DNA of 53,777 nt from a virus. The translations under genes and the position numbers were made by a program. The DNA lies in IMG/VR virus record IMGVR_UViG_3300012944_000029, positions 1 to 53,777 of that record. One strand, given 5' to 3'. Positions 38,226 to 46,484 of the stretch are shown here, piece by piece; position 1 is the stretch's first letter; every line of letters begins with the position of its first letter. The notes under the pieces were generated by a model that saw only the letters and a list, made by a program, of their open reading frames with translations, did not search any database and was not told the DNA's origin.

Positions 38226-38980
38226 AACTCCCCATAACCAACTGGGCACTGGACTACAGCAGTACCGTCAAGGTGCCAAATCTCCAGAGATTCGACCTTT
38301 TCATCACTGGCGGCCCCGCGGTACCGGTGCCTGCCGTTCCGCAGCCCTTTTTCTATTGTTCATGGGCCGAAATGCTCAAGGGCAACGCCCAGCGCGTCAG
38401 CGCGGATACTGGCGTTGCGATCCTAGGGGAAAATAAGAAATGGGGAACATGCTTCATGGATTGCGGCGAGCCACGCTGGGCTGATTACCTCTTGTCCAGT
38501 GTTATAATCCCTGGGAAAGCTGCGGGGTACAAGGGCGTTTTCCTGGACACTTTTGACGGAATGGAGGATTGCGCCAATGCGTTGGGATATGGAGACCCAT
38601 CCCCGGAGCGGACACGCCTTTACCTTGGTAGCCTGAACTTCGTCCAGCGCCTTTGCGACCTTGGCGACCTGAAGGTCATCACCAACCGTGGTTTTCCGCA
38701 GTGCGTTATGGGTATGGCGAGCTTTCCCTGCTACGCTGGCATGATGATAGAGTCAGCTTGGCAATCGACCGGAGGCCCGACGCCCCAAAGCGAGCGGCAA
38801 TGGATTTGGGAGCAGTTGGCCAGCTTTGACACGTCCGGGATGACAATCTTGACCTTGGACTATTGCCAGGATCAGGACAAGGCTGGCCAAATCTGCCAGC
38901 GCTCGGAAGCGCGAGGATTTACCCCACTGGTCGTCCGCGGCAGTCTCACCCCACCCAAAATCGTAGCTTACCCCAAATGA
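38222..38980 (+). CDS. GH114-like glycosidase (TIM barrel)
   Basis: A 252-residue protein, ATGA overlap. YKGVFLDTFDGMEDCANALG and KVITNRGFPQ resemble the core strands of GH114, endo-alpha-1,4-polygalactosaminidase, and related TIM-barrel proteins, in which an Asp following the G-x-x-L-D motif is catalytic. No signal peptide is visible. A glycosidase within early small genes is unexpected. It might trim exopolysaccharide after lysis, or process intracellular sugar polymers. Catalytic identity is not proven by eye. Confidence 0.66.
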   Translation: MKLPITNWALDYSSTVKVPNLQRFDLFITGGPAVPVPAVPQPFFYCSWAEMLKGNAQRVSADTGVAILGENKKWGTCFMDCGEPRWADYLLSSVIIPGKAAGYKGVFLDTFDGMEDCANALGYGDPSPERTRLYLGSLNFVQRLCDLGDLKVITNRGFPQCVMGMASFPCYAGMMIESAWQSTGGPTPQSERQWIWEQLASFDTSGMTILTLDYCQDQDKAGQICQRSEARGFTPLVVRGSLTPPKIVAYPK

Positions 38981-39174
38981 GAATTTCAAAACCATTTATG
39001 CACGACAAATTCCGTCCTAGAAATCAAGCCGATTGTGATCACGCCAACTTTCTCCGAGAATACGAGGCAGCGCACAAGGTGTGGATGAACACTAGCGTTT
39101 CAATTCCCCAGAAAAACGGGGCGAGAGGCAGACGTCAGCCGAGAATGACGTCAATCAAATTTGGCCAGTCGTAA
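38977..39174 (+). CDS. Hypothetical small basic protein
   Basis: A 65-residue protein from the ATG overlapping the previous stop. Basic C-terminus (NGARGRRQPRMTSIKFGQS). No motif. A 107-base gap with no gene follows. Confidence 0.55.
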   Translation: MRISKPFMHDKFRPRNQADCDHANFLREYEAAHKVWMNTSVSIPQKNGARGRRQPRMTSIKFGQS

Positions 39175-39281
39175 AATGTTTCGACTGTGGCGACATTCAT
39201 GAGCCAAGCGGCGCTAGAATTGACTGTATAAGGCACTGGAAATTACGAGCCACCCCTTGGCAACTCCGAACTGGCCATCAA

Positions 39282-39458
39282 ATGACAACTGAAATTTGGC
39301 CCGCCATGGCCATCAAATGCGCTTGGTGCGGGGCGCACATGGGAGGCAATCCAAATGCAGTGCGCATCAGCCATGGCATTTGCCCGGCGTGCATCGAGAA
39401 AATCAAAGCGGAGTCAAAACCAACCAAAACAGACAGAGGGTTCACCGAGGTCCATTAG
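39282..39458 (+). CDS. Zinc-ribbon miniprotein
   Basis: A 58-residue protein from ATG 39282. KCAWCGAHMG and GICPACIEKI give a typical four-Cys ribbon, followed by a Lys-rich tail. Length and motif match many small phage zinc proteins. It lies upstream of the recombination module. Confidence 0.65.
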   Translation: MTTEIWPAMAIKCAWCGAHMGGNPNAVRISHGICPACIEKIKAESKPTKTDRGFTEVH

Positions 39459-39576
39459 CCAGAGTTGATGACTTCAAACCACCTTAACCGGAAAAGGCCT
39501 AATCATCCCCATGGGGTTAATGGACCGTGGTGAGCCCTCTAGACAGTTCAAAAACCAACCAAACCTAAAAGGAACC

Positions 39577-40443
39577 ATGAACGAACCCGCAGAAGAACAA
39601 AACAAGCTGGCCCACATCTCGGACCCTCCGGGCCTCCTGGAGCGCGCCATAGCCTCGGGCGCAAATATCGAAGTGATTGAGCGCCTGATGGGCCTTCAGG
39701 AGCGATGGCAAGCCAATCGGGCCAAGCAGGCTTTCGATGGCGCAATGGCGGCTCTGCGGACTGAATTGCCGCCGATCGTCAAAAATAATACCGTCGATTT
39801 CACGACTGCCCGGGGGCGCACCCATTACAAATACGAGGACTTGCAAGACGTGACCGAGGCTCTAACTCCGGTTATGGCGAAATACGGATTGTCGTTCCGA
39901 TGGCGCACGCAGCCGGGAGAGCTGGTTACGGTGACATGCATTGTCAGCCATCGCGAAGGCCACAGCGAGGAGTGTGCGTTGTCCGCCCCTCGTGACGAGA
40001 GCGGCAATAAGAACGCGATTCAAGCCCTGGGAAGCGCGATCACCTATTTACAGCGGTACACGCTGAAAGCTGCCCTGGGCGTGGCGGCTACGCGTGACGA
40101 CGATGGACAATCATCCGGCGCACGGCCAGAGCCAGCGCGGGAGGGAGCACCGTCCGCTCCTAGCAACTGGCGAGATTACCCGGTTCCATTCGGCAAGAAC
40201 AAAGGTGCCAAGCTCGGAGCGCTGGAGAGCAAGTCCTTGTCGTGGTACATCGAGAAATACGAGCCCAAGCCCTACAACGGCAAGATCAGCGACAGCGACC
40301 AAGCTTTCCGCGCGGCGCTGGATGCCGCTAAGGCTGACCTAGCCAAGCCACCCGAGCGCGGGCCGGAGATGAGCCAGGCTGAGAAGGATGCCATTATGGA
40401 TCGGGAGATCCGTGACGCAGAACCTGCAGACACCCAGGATTAA
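39577..40443 (+). CDS. erf: ERF-family single-strand annealing protein
   Basis: A 288-residue protein from the ATG behind AAAAGGAACC. The core (ALRTELPPIVKNNTVDF, RTHYKYEDLQDVTEALTPVM, then GSAITYLQRYTLKAALGVA) is the ERF recombinase pattern; it pairs complementary single strands in phage recombination. The C-terminal segment (PFGKNKGAKLGALESKSLSW, followed by a helical tail) is a DUF3820-like accessory domain. It is coupled in position with the nuclease gene that follows, the usual two-component recombination set. Confidence 0.88.
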   Translation: MNEPAEEQNKLAHISDPPGLLERAIASGANIEVIERLMGLQERWQANRAKQAFDGAMAALRTELPPIVKNNTVDFTTARGRTHYKYEDLQDVTEALTPVMAKYGLSFRWRTQPGELVTVTCIVSHREGHSEECALSAPRDESGNKNAIQALGSAITYLQRYTLKAALGVAATRDDDGQSSGARPEPAREGAPSAPSNWRDYPVPFGKNKGAKLGALESKSLSWYIEKYEPKPYNGKISDSDQAFRAALDAAKADLAKPPERGPEMSQAEKDAIMDREIRDAEPADTQD

Positions 40444-40448
40444 AGCCT

Positions 40449-40718
40449 ATGACACCCGAACAACTTGACGCCTTTCACATGGCCTTTCTCACGGCGCGAA
40501 GCTTCCTATGGTGCGACGATGGAAGCCTGAATTCAGGCCACCCCAATGCGAAGGCCCTCACCCAACTTTCGATGCTTCTTGTTTATGCCGAATCCACCGC
40601 CGAAGCACTCCTAACCCAAAAACCCAATGACCAACCAAAACCTGATAGCAATAACCCCACCATTCATGAAGGTCAAATTCGCCAAGACCAAGGCGCACCA
40701 GCGTTACCGTACGATTGA
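40449..40718 (+). CDS. Hypothetical protein between ERF and nuclease
   Basis: An 89-residue frame, ATG five bases after the ERF stop. The first 55 residues (LDAFHMAFLTARSFLWCDDG, LTQLSMLLVYAESTAEALL) look coding. The last ~30 overlap the nuclease start and are Pro/Gln/Asn-rich. May be real with a disordered tail, overlapping the nuclease gene. Confidence 0.52.
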   Translation: MTPEQLDAFHMAFLTARSFLWCDDGSLNSGHPNAKALTQLSMLLVYAESTAEALLTQKPNDQPKPDSNNPTIHEGQIRQDQGAPALPYD

Positions 40719-41319
40719 CGGGAAAGTCGTCCCGGGAGTCACCACGATCCTGGGTGTCATCAACAAGCCCGCCCTGCTCAAGTGGGCATGGCAATGCGGC
40801 ATGGACGGAGTCGACCTGGATGCGGCGCGCAGCCAAGCCGCGGACATTGGCACGCTCGCCCATTTCATGATCGAATGCCACCACAACGGTCAAGAGGCTG
40901 ATCTGTCAGAGTTCAGCCCTGAACAGCAGGACAAAGCGACAAACAGTTTCCTAAAATTCCTCGAGTACTGGGATAAGTCTGGCTTTAAGCTGGTCCACTC
41001 AGAACCCCAGCTTGTCAGCGAGGAATACCGTTATGGCGGAACCATTGACACCATCTTCGAGGATCGCGACGGGCGTCTTGGCATCATGGACACCAAATCC
41101 AGCAAAGCCATTTACTCCGACATGTGGCACCAAGTGGCCGCGTATAAGCGTCTGGCCGAGGAAAATCTCTCTCGTGAGGTTAATCGAACCATCATTGTCA
41201 GGATCGGAAAAGAGGAGTCCGGAGACTTCGAGGTTGCCGAGCGTCAACTGACGGTAAGACACTGGAGCGTGTTCAAGAGCGCCCTGAACCTTTACAACGC
41301 CACTAAGGAGTCAGATTGA
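40627..41319 (+). CDS. PD-(D/E)XK exonuclease of the recombination module
   Basis: A 230-residue protein (start at 40627; ATG 40666 gives 217 residues and begins at a typical MKVKFAKTKAHQRY). VPGVTTILGVINKPALLKW, then YGGTIDTIFEDRDGRLGIMD and DTKSSKAIYSDMWHQVAAYK hold the D, D-x-K and Q residues of the Cas4/RecB-like PD-(D/E)XK fold. It would resect DNA ends for the ERF protein. Key residues are all present. Confidence 0.84.
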   Translation: MTNQNLIAITPPFMKVKFAKTKAHQRYRTIDGKVVPGVTTILGVINKPALLKWAWQCGMDGVDLDAARSQAADIGTLAHFMIECHHNGQEADLSEFSPEQQDKATNSFLKFLEYWDKSGFKLVHSEPQLVSEEYRYGGTIDTIFEDRDGRLGIMDTKSSKAIYSDMWHQVAAYKRLAEENLSREVNRTIIVRIGKEESGDFEVAERQLTVRHWSVFKSALNLYNATKESD

Positions 41320-41522
41320 ACGCAGGAACCGAGAACGAATTGAGGGATGTGTTTGCACTTCAGGCCATGCTGAGCTTCTCTTTGACCGATGAAGACGTTC
41401 ATCGCCTCGTGAGAGGGCAAAGTCCACAGCATGATATTGCGTCGAAGTTTTGCTATGACTGGGCCGAAGCCATGCTTGCCGAGCGCCGCAAGAGACTCGG
41501 GAAATCTCAGGAGGCAGATTGA
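41316..41522 (+). CDS. Hypothetical small protein
   Basis: A 68-residue helical, acidic protein with a TTG start overlapping the nuclease stop (TTGA). SLTDEDVHRLVRGQSPQHDI then basic end. No motif. Confidence 0.62.
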   Translation: MNAGTENELRDVFALQAMLSFSLTDEDVHRLVRGQSPQHDIASKFCYDWAEAMLAERRKRLGKSQEAD

Positions 41523-41695
41523 AAGTCTCCGAACTGATCGAGGCGTTGCAGCAGCAGGACCAGAACGTGGAAGTGTGGGTGGAGATAGAGGATAGCTATC
41601 CCGGAAACTCGATGATTATGGAAATAACATCGGTCATCGGTCAGGACCGGCGCAGCCATATTCCGATACTCCTCCTGCGCGCGGAGGTGGATTGA
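41519..41695 (+). CDS. Hypothetical small protein
   Basis: A 58-residue protein, TTG start overlapping the previous stop (TTGA). KVSELIEALQQQDQNVEVWV has the pattern of the small beta-sheet proteins often encoded beside phage recombination genes (VSELI-x-x-L ... V). No family named with certainty. Confidence 0.6.
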   Translation: MKVSELIEALQQQDQNVEVWVEIEDSYPGNSMIMEITSVIGQDRRSHIPILLLRAEVD

Positions 41696-42381
41696 AGCAA
41701 GGACTCAATGATTTGGTTAGGATGTTGGAAAAAGATCCAGCGTGGCACGGGGTAACCGTTGGATTGAGAATCTCTGCCCCAGAAACACGAATTAAAAGAT
41801 TAAGCATGAGCAACGAAGCAAAACTTGGAACAATCCCAACGGGCACCGAAGGTCGAGATGCTGTGCATGTGGCGATAGTTCCGGCCCGGTCAGCCAATGG
41901 TCTAGTTGGCGGATCACCTGTGAAATTTAACCCCCAAAACGAAGCCGAAGCTTGCCGAGTCGAGGATGCAATCGGGGTGGTTGATCCGTTCAGGCCCCAA
42001 GCCCAGCGAGCCGTTCCAAAAGGCTCATGGTTTTGGATGTGTCTGTATCCCAAAACCATAACAGGGTTGCGGCATGTTTGGGATCATCCGTCATTTCCGG
42101 CAGTCTCATCTTCAGAATCATCGGCCCCCAATGGCGATAAGTCTGCCTCTGAATCATGGCTGAAAGACTATGTGGGAAAGCATTGCCCCTATTATGAGGG
42201 AAAAGGATATGATGAGTTCCTCCGTTATGTTAAGGATGAACGCTGGATTTACTATTACGGCTCAGAGTGTCACAGCCTCTCAGATGTGGAGGATGCCGAT
42301 GAACTTTTCCGCCATCTGAGCGTCGTTTTGGATCGAAGGATTGACGCCTCGTATTTCGAGTCGTTCACTTGCTCCTGCTAA
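41692..42381 (+). CDS. Hypothetical phage protein
   Basis: A 229-residue protein with a TTG start overlapping the previous stop; an ATG at 41806 would give 191 residues. The middle (RVEDAIGVVDPFRPQAQRAV, then GSWFWMCLYPKTITGLRHVW) resembles a phage protein seen often in environmental genomes; I cannot name a function. The C-terminus has aromatic clusters (EFLRYVKDERWIYYYGSECH). Confidence 0.66.
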   Translation: MKQGLNDLVRMLEKDPAWHGVTVGLRISAPETRIKRLSMSNEAKLGTIPTGTEGRDAVHVAIVPARSANGLVGGSPVKFNPQNEAEACRVEDAIGVVDPFRPQAQRAVPKGSWFWMCLYPKTITGLRHVWDHPSFPAVSSSESSAPNGDKSASESWLKDYVGKHCPYYEGKGYDEFLRYVKDERWIYYYGSECHSLSDVEDADELFRHLSVVLDRRIDASYFESFTCSC

Positions 42382-42383
42382 CC

Positions 42384-42668
42384 ATGCGCGTCCTCCCCAT
42401 TGACCTTCGAAAGAGCGGCTTCGACCTGCACCAAGTGCTCCGTGATGGTGCGGTGGCTCTTTACCGCCAGACCAAGCCCGGAACGTCTATTGAAGCGTTA
42501 GAGGTCATCAAAATTCGTAAACAGGGCCAACGCACCTTTAATGGACGCACTATGGAAGCCCAGGAGCTTTATCCTTCAGCCCTGGACTGGGGCATGCGGG
42601 GGTGGACGTTCCAGACGAAGGCCGAGGCGATGGCCAAGTTCCGGGAGATTCACAAGGAAGATCTTTAA
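42384..42668 (+). CDS. Hypothetical protein
   Basis: A 94-residue alpha/beta protein from ATG 42384 (VALYRQTKPGTSIEALEVIK, then WGMRGWTFQTKAEAMAKF). Pattern of a small single-domain phage protein; no motif. One base separates its stop from the next ATG. Confidence 0.63.
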   Translation: MRVLPIDLRKSGFDLHQVLRDGAVALYRQTKPGTSIEALEVIKIRKQGQRTFNGRTMEAQELYPSALDWGMRGWTFQTKAEAMAKFREIHKEDL

Positions 42669-42669
42669 A

Positions 42670-42987
42670 ATGACAGTCACTATTCAGATTCGGGCGTCCG
42701 TGTCGGACTTAAGAAGTGAAGTGGTGGGGTGGCCAGTTGATGAATGGCCAATCATTGGGGAGATTCATGCATTCCGAGCCGTGCTCACCCATGATGAATC
42801 CAGGAAGGTCCTGGAAGGGCCAGTGAATCTTTCTCGCTTAGCCCTTGAGAAATTAACCGATGCGGCTCTCTCCGAAGTCAAAGCCAGAATCATGCGAGAA
42901 TACCCAGCAATGATTTCTGATGCCGAAAACCTTCCGCATCGCGAGCCTTTAAGATTTACGGACGGGTCATCACCTTCCGGCGTTTGA
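42670..42987 (+). CDS. Hypothetical protein, last rightward gene
   Basis: A 105-residue protein (TIQIRASVSDLRSEVVGWPV, then LRSEVVGWPVDEWPIIGEIH). Alpha/beta, no motif. It ends at a convergent junction with the internal virion gene. Confidence 0.6.
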   Translation: MTVTIQIRASVSDLRSEVVGWPVDEWPIIGEIHAFRAVLTHDESRKVLEGPVNLSRLALEKLTDAALSEVKARIMREYPAMISDAENLPHREPLRFTDGSSPSGV

Positions 42988-43013
42988 TCTCGCGCTGAAC
43001 GATCTGACGAGAT
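42987..43013. terminator. Convergent terminator hairpin
   Basis: ATCTCG (42987-42992) pairs with CGAGAT (43008-43013), followed on the plus strand by TCATTTT. It fills the 26 bases between the rightward and leftward stops. Six base pairs make it modest. Confidence 0.45.
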
Positions 43014-46000
43014 TCATTTTACCGTCCAATCGTCGCTAAGCCTCGCTCCTGTTGCTCCCATGATGGCAATCGTAGCCATTGCTTTTCTCATCTGTTTTAT
43101 CTGATCAGGACTCATCCCAAGCCCGTTTTTCCAAACTTCTCTAACGGCTTCCTCGGCAGGGATTGGTAACACTTGTTCAGACCAAAACTCTGGCCAGGTA
43201 TAACGCCCGATGCCTTCAGCTCCCAATCGCTTTGGCACGGCGCGATTTGAGTTTGGCAGAGGTCGATTCTGCCAGTCAGCTTTGAACCAGAGCGACGAAG
43301 CAAGGCTTGCAAAAGGGCTAAGCTGGCTGCGCGCGTACTCACCAAGGACTGTATAACTGCTTTCGTCGGGATGAACCAAGTTCTTCAATTTCCCGCCATC
43401 ACTGGTGCGAATTTGGTAAAGACGGACAGGTAACCGAGCCATCGTAAGCATCGCGTTTCCGTACGAAAGCTGCATGCCGGCAACCTTGAACTTCATGAAA
43501 TCGCCCTTCATGGGATCATCAAAATTGACGCTCTGTTTGCTGCCGATCGCTTGCAAAACGCCCTGATTCAGCGCCAACAAACCGAAAGCCGTTCCGGCGA
43601 CCCACGCCTTTTCCTTGATCTGATTCACCGCGAAATATTTCTCGGCTTGGGTGGCAGTTTTCCATTGCAAGAAAGTATTCGCTGCCCTCACGGGATCACC
43701 CGCCAGCCACATCACGCGAGAGGCTTCCAGGCGTGGGGCGAACAGTGCGACGTTCGTTCCTCGTGGCGCCGCGCCCTTCACAACTCCCGTCGCATGATTC
43801 ACTGCGTCAGCAATTCCTTTTGCCATTTCCGCTATCTGCGCCGTCTTCGGAAGTTGGTTCCATTGCTGGTCAAACATGTCCTGCCGTAAAATCTTCAGGA
43901 CTGAATAACCACGATTGCCCATCCCCGTCATATTGGCCAAGTACTTGACCGTGTCTGGGCTGTTGAAATCCTCGTACGTCATTGGGTCATTGACGAGGCC
44001 AGCGCGCCGTGCGGTGATATAATTCGGTCGTCGGATCAAATCCTGCACCTGCATTTCGTGATATGCTTTGCTGCCGACCATTCGATACATCTTCCCGAAG
44101 TCCGTGAAATAGGTTTTCCAAAAACGCGGCTGGAACGCGACCATCGGAGCGTGAGTTCCCAATGCTACCGTCCCGTGAAAGCCAACCTTCAGGCCGAACA
44201 TGATTCGAGGCACGGCTTGAATGGCCCGTAAATAGCCTGGAATGGCTGTTTGTTGAAGCCAGCGTTTTGCCTGATTGCGTAAATCCCGGACGGTCTGCTG
44301 CTTTCGGAACAAGTCGTCAGTCAGAAACTTGGCACGCTTGGTCTTGCCCAATGCGGCACGGACTTTATCGACTGATACGCCCAGATCGGTCGCCAGCTTG
44401 TTCACGATGTCATTAAAATCGTCCATCCCCGCGGCGATATACTCACGCGCCTTGGTCCATGCGTAGGAAGGCAAGTCCGCACGCGAGACACGAAGTTTTG
44501 TCGCAGCTTGGGCGGCTTTTATTGCCGCGTTCCGAACATCTCGATTTGCAATATCGGAAGCTTTCTTCGCCGCCCGAACTTCGGCCTGAGCGATCCTTTT
44601 TTCTTTTCCGGCTTGTGCCACACGCGCTTTATTCTCAGCCTCTGCTAACCTCGCAGCGGCGTCTCGGACGGTCTTGTTGGCTGCATCAAGAGCATCCCGG
44701 GCGGCTTTATCCTGAACATCTTCAGGCCGTGATTCAGCGGCCTTGATGCGCGCCTTGTTCTCGGCTTCTGCGAGGCGAATGGCGGCCTTCTGAACAGTCT
44801 CCTGCGCTGCCCGTTCTGCTTTGCGCGCGGCATCCTCCTGAATCTTTGCCGTGTCGCGCTCGCCCACGGTTTTGGCTACGCGAGTTTTAGCTTCGGCCTC
44901 TGCCAATCTAACGGCGGCCTCGCGGACAGTTTTATGAGCGGCGGCTAATGCGCGTTTCTCGGCAGCCGTGGAGATGCCGGATTCTTTATCCAAATGATCA
45001 AACAATTCCTGCTTGGCCGTCCCTGCCGCGCCCTCGGCCTGCTTCACCTTGCCAGCGGTCTTTGTCGCGGTGTCCGCCTGACTGGGCGTGAAATCCTTGC
45101 CCGTCTGATCTTTGAATGCCGAAGCAAGCCCGGTGAAGCTGCCTGTATCAATATCCTGTTCGCCTTGTTGTGCCATGCCGGTCTTGTGCCATTCGGTCTG
45201 CATCTCCTTGAGACGGTCCGCCCATGCTGAGCGAGCTTCAAATGCGGCCTTCCATTCCGGTGAATCGGTGCCGAACTGTTCTTCGGTGCGCCGAGCCTCA
45301 AGCGCCAATTGTCGGAGTTTGGCACGACCAGTCGCGATCCCCTCAGCGGAAACAGCCTTGGCCGGGTCTGCCTCAAAAGTCGCCATCGCTTTGTCGGCAG
45401 CGGCAGGATCGTTTTGTAAAATCGCCTCTCCCTCAATGACAGAGTCGGAAGCGGAAACCCCTTCACCAGTTGGAGACAGTCTTTCCTGGCCGGATGCTGC
45501 CGCTTGTTCGCGGACCCGCTGCGCTATACCAGTGGTGTCCGGGGTACCTTTAGTGGCCACCTCCCCGAGTTTTGCCGCGCCCATGCCGACCGGTTCGATG
45601 ATCGGTTGCGATGAGCCTTCTTCGATAATGGGTTTGGCTTCCGGGGCCGCAACAGCCGTAGCCTCAGGCGTCAATACGCCGCCTTCTTTTTGGATTTCTT
45701 CTTGGGTTTTTTCAGTTGGACTCACCTCCTTTACCGGATTTGGTGCCGCGCCTTGTGGGCTGCTAATGTCGAGCGGTGCATTGACGCTCCCGGATGGTGG
45801 CTCGCCTTGCGCTGCACGCTGTAGGCTATCGCCAGCGCTTGACTGCGCTTCTTGCCCGATGATAACTCCGCTTTGAGGTTCGACACGAAGGCCTGTTTCG
45901 ATGGGCTTTTGGATAGTGGCATTTTGATCAACTCCTTTCTCTTTAAGTGCTGCTGCTGTGCGTGGCGCGAGTGTCGCTTTGACGAGCCCGCCCGTGATAG

Positions 46001-46481
46001 CTGTCCCGGCAATGGCGCTCAGAATGTCACGTGTCGAAGTCTCCAGACTCGTTTCTGGAACGGACACTTCACCGGCCGCTTGCGCTACGCCTTTGACCGT
46101 CTGCGCCGCAAACCCTCCGGTGGCAATCTTGAACAGAGTCTGTGCCGCCATGCCGCCGACTTTGGCCGCAGCGCCCAATCCGAGCGTCGCGACGCCAATG
46201 GGATTCTCCACGCCTTCCAAGAGGCTGGCCGCAGCTTGGTTCGCCCCGGCCGCGACGGCAGCCGTGGTGGGAGACAGGCCGGCGGCTTCCATGTCCGAGC
46301 CCGTCACGGTGGGGACGCGCACAAAAGGCTTCGACAGCGCTTCGAGTGCCGCTTTGGCACCGGCTACGTTTGGGGAATCTACGGGAGGATCGTTGACACC
46401 AAAGCTCTCGACTGGAGGATCATTAAGGCCAAACGCGGCAACCTCGGGATCACTGACGCCAAATTCGGCTGTGGCTGGCAT
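43014..46481 (-). CDS. Large internal virion / DNA-ejection protein
   Basis: A 1155-residue protein, last gene of the leftward operon. The N-terminus has three short repeats of FGVNDPPVES type. Residues ~510-710 are an Ala/Lys/Glu coiled coil with three near-identical repeats (KTVREAAVRLAEAEAKTRVA and variants), each ~45 residues apart. The C-terminal 400 residues form a helical, aromatic domain (YLRAIQAVPRIMFGLKVGFH, then WKTYFTDFGKMYRMVG). This plan fits large inner-core or ejection proteins of short-tailed phages. No lysozyme motif is seen. Confidence 0.78.
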   Translation of the reverse strand: MPATAEFGVSDPEVAAFGLNDPPVESFGVNDPPVDSPNVAGAKAALEALSKPFVRVPTVTGSDMEAAGLSPTTAAVAAGANQAAASLLEGVENPIGVATLGLGAAAKVGGMAAQTLFKIATGGFAAQTVKGVAQAAGEVSVPETSLETSTRDILSAIAGTAITGGLVKATLAPRTAAALKEKGVDQNATIQKPIETGLRVEPQSGVIIGQEAQSSAGDSLQRAAQGEPPSGSVNAPLDISSPQGAAPNPVKEVSPTEKTQEEIQKEGGVLTPEATAVAAPEAKPIIEEGSSQPIIEPVGMGAAKLGEVATKGTPDTTGIAQRVREQAAASGQERLSPTGEGVSASDSVIEGEAILQNDPAAADKAMATFEADPAKAVSAEGIATGRAKLRQLALEARRTEEQFGTDSPEWKAAFEARSAWADRLKEMQTEWHKTGMAQQGEQDIDTGSFTGLASAFKDQTGKDFTPSQADTATKTAGKVKQAEGAAGTAKQELFDHLDKESGISTAAEKRALAAAHKTVREAAVRLAEAEAKTRVAKTVGERDTAKIQEDAARKAERAAQETVQKAAIRLAEAENKARIKAAESRPEDVQDKAARDALDAANKTVRDAAARLAEAENKARVAQAGKEKRIAQAEVRAAKKASDIANRDVRNAAIKAAQAATKLRVSRADLPSYAWTKAREYIAAGMDDFNDIVNKLATDLGVSVDKVRAALGKTKRAKFLTDDLFRKQQTVRDLRNQAKRWLQQTAIPGYLRAIQAVPRIMFGLKVGFHGTVALGTHAPMVAFQPRFWKTYFTDFGKMYRMVGSKAYHEMQVQDLIRRPNYITARRAGLVNDPMTYEDFNSPDTVKYLANMTGMGNRGYSVLKILRQDMFDQQWNQLPKTAQIAEMAKGIADAVNHATGVVKGAAPRGTNVALFAPRLEASRVMWLAGDPVRAANTFLQWKTATQAEKYFAVNQIKEKAWVAGTAFGLLALNQGVLQAIGSKQSVNFDDPMKGDFMKFKVAGMQLSYGNAMLTMARLPVRLYQIRTSDGGKLKNLVHPDESSYTVLGEYARSQLSPFASLASSLWFKADWQNRPLPNSNRAVPKRLGAEGIGRYTWPEFWSEQVLPIPAEEAVREVWKNGLGMSPDQIKQMRKAMATIAIMGATGARLSDDWTVK

Positions 46482-46484
46482 GCG

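Noticed and set aside
39481-39530. Third copy of the AAAAGGCC hairpin seen at 33.9 and 34.4 kb
   Set aside because: Only the GGAAAAGGCC half is present; no matching downstream arm.
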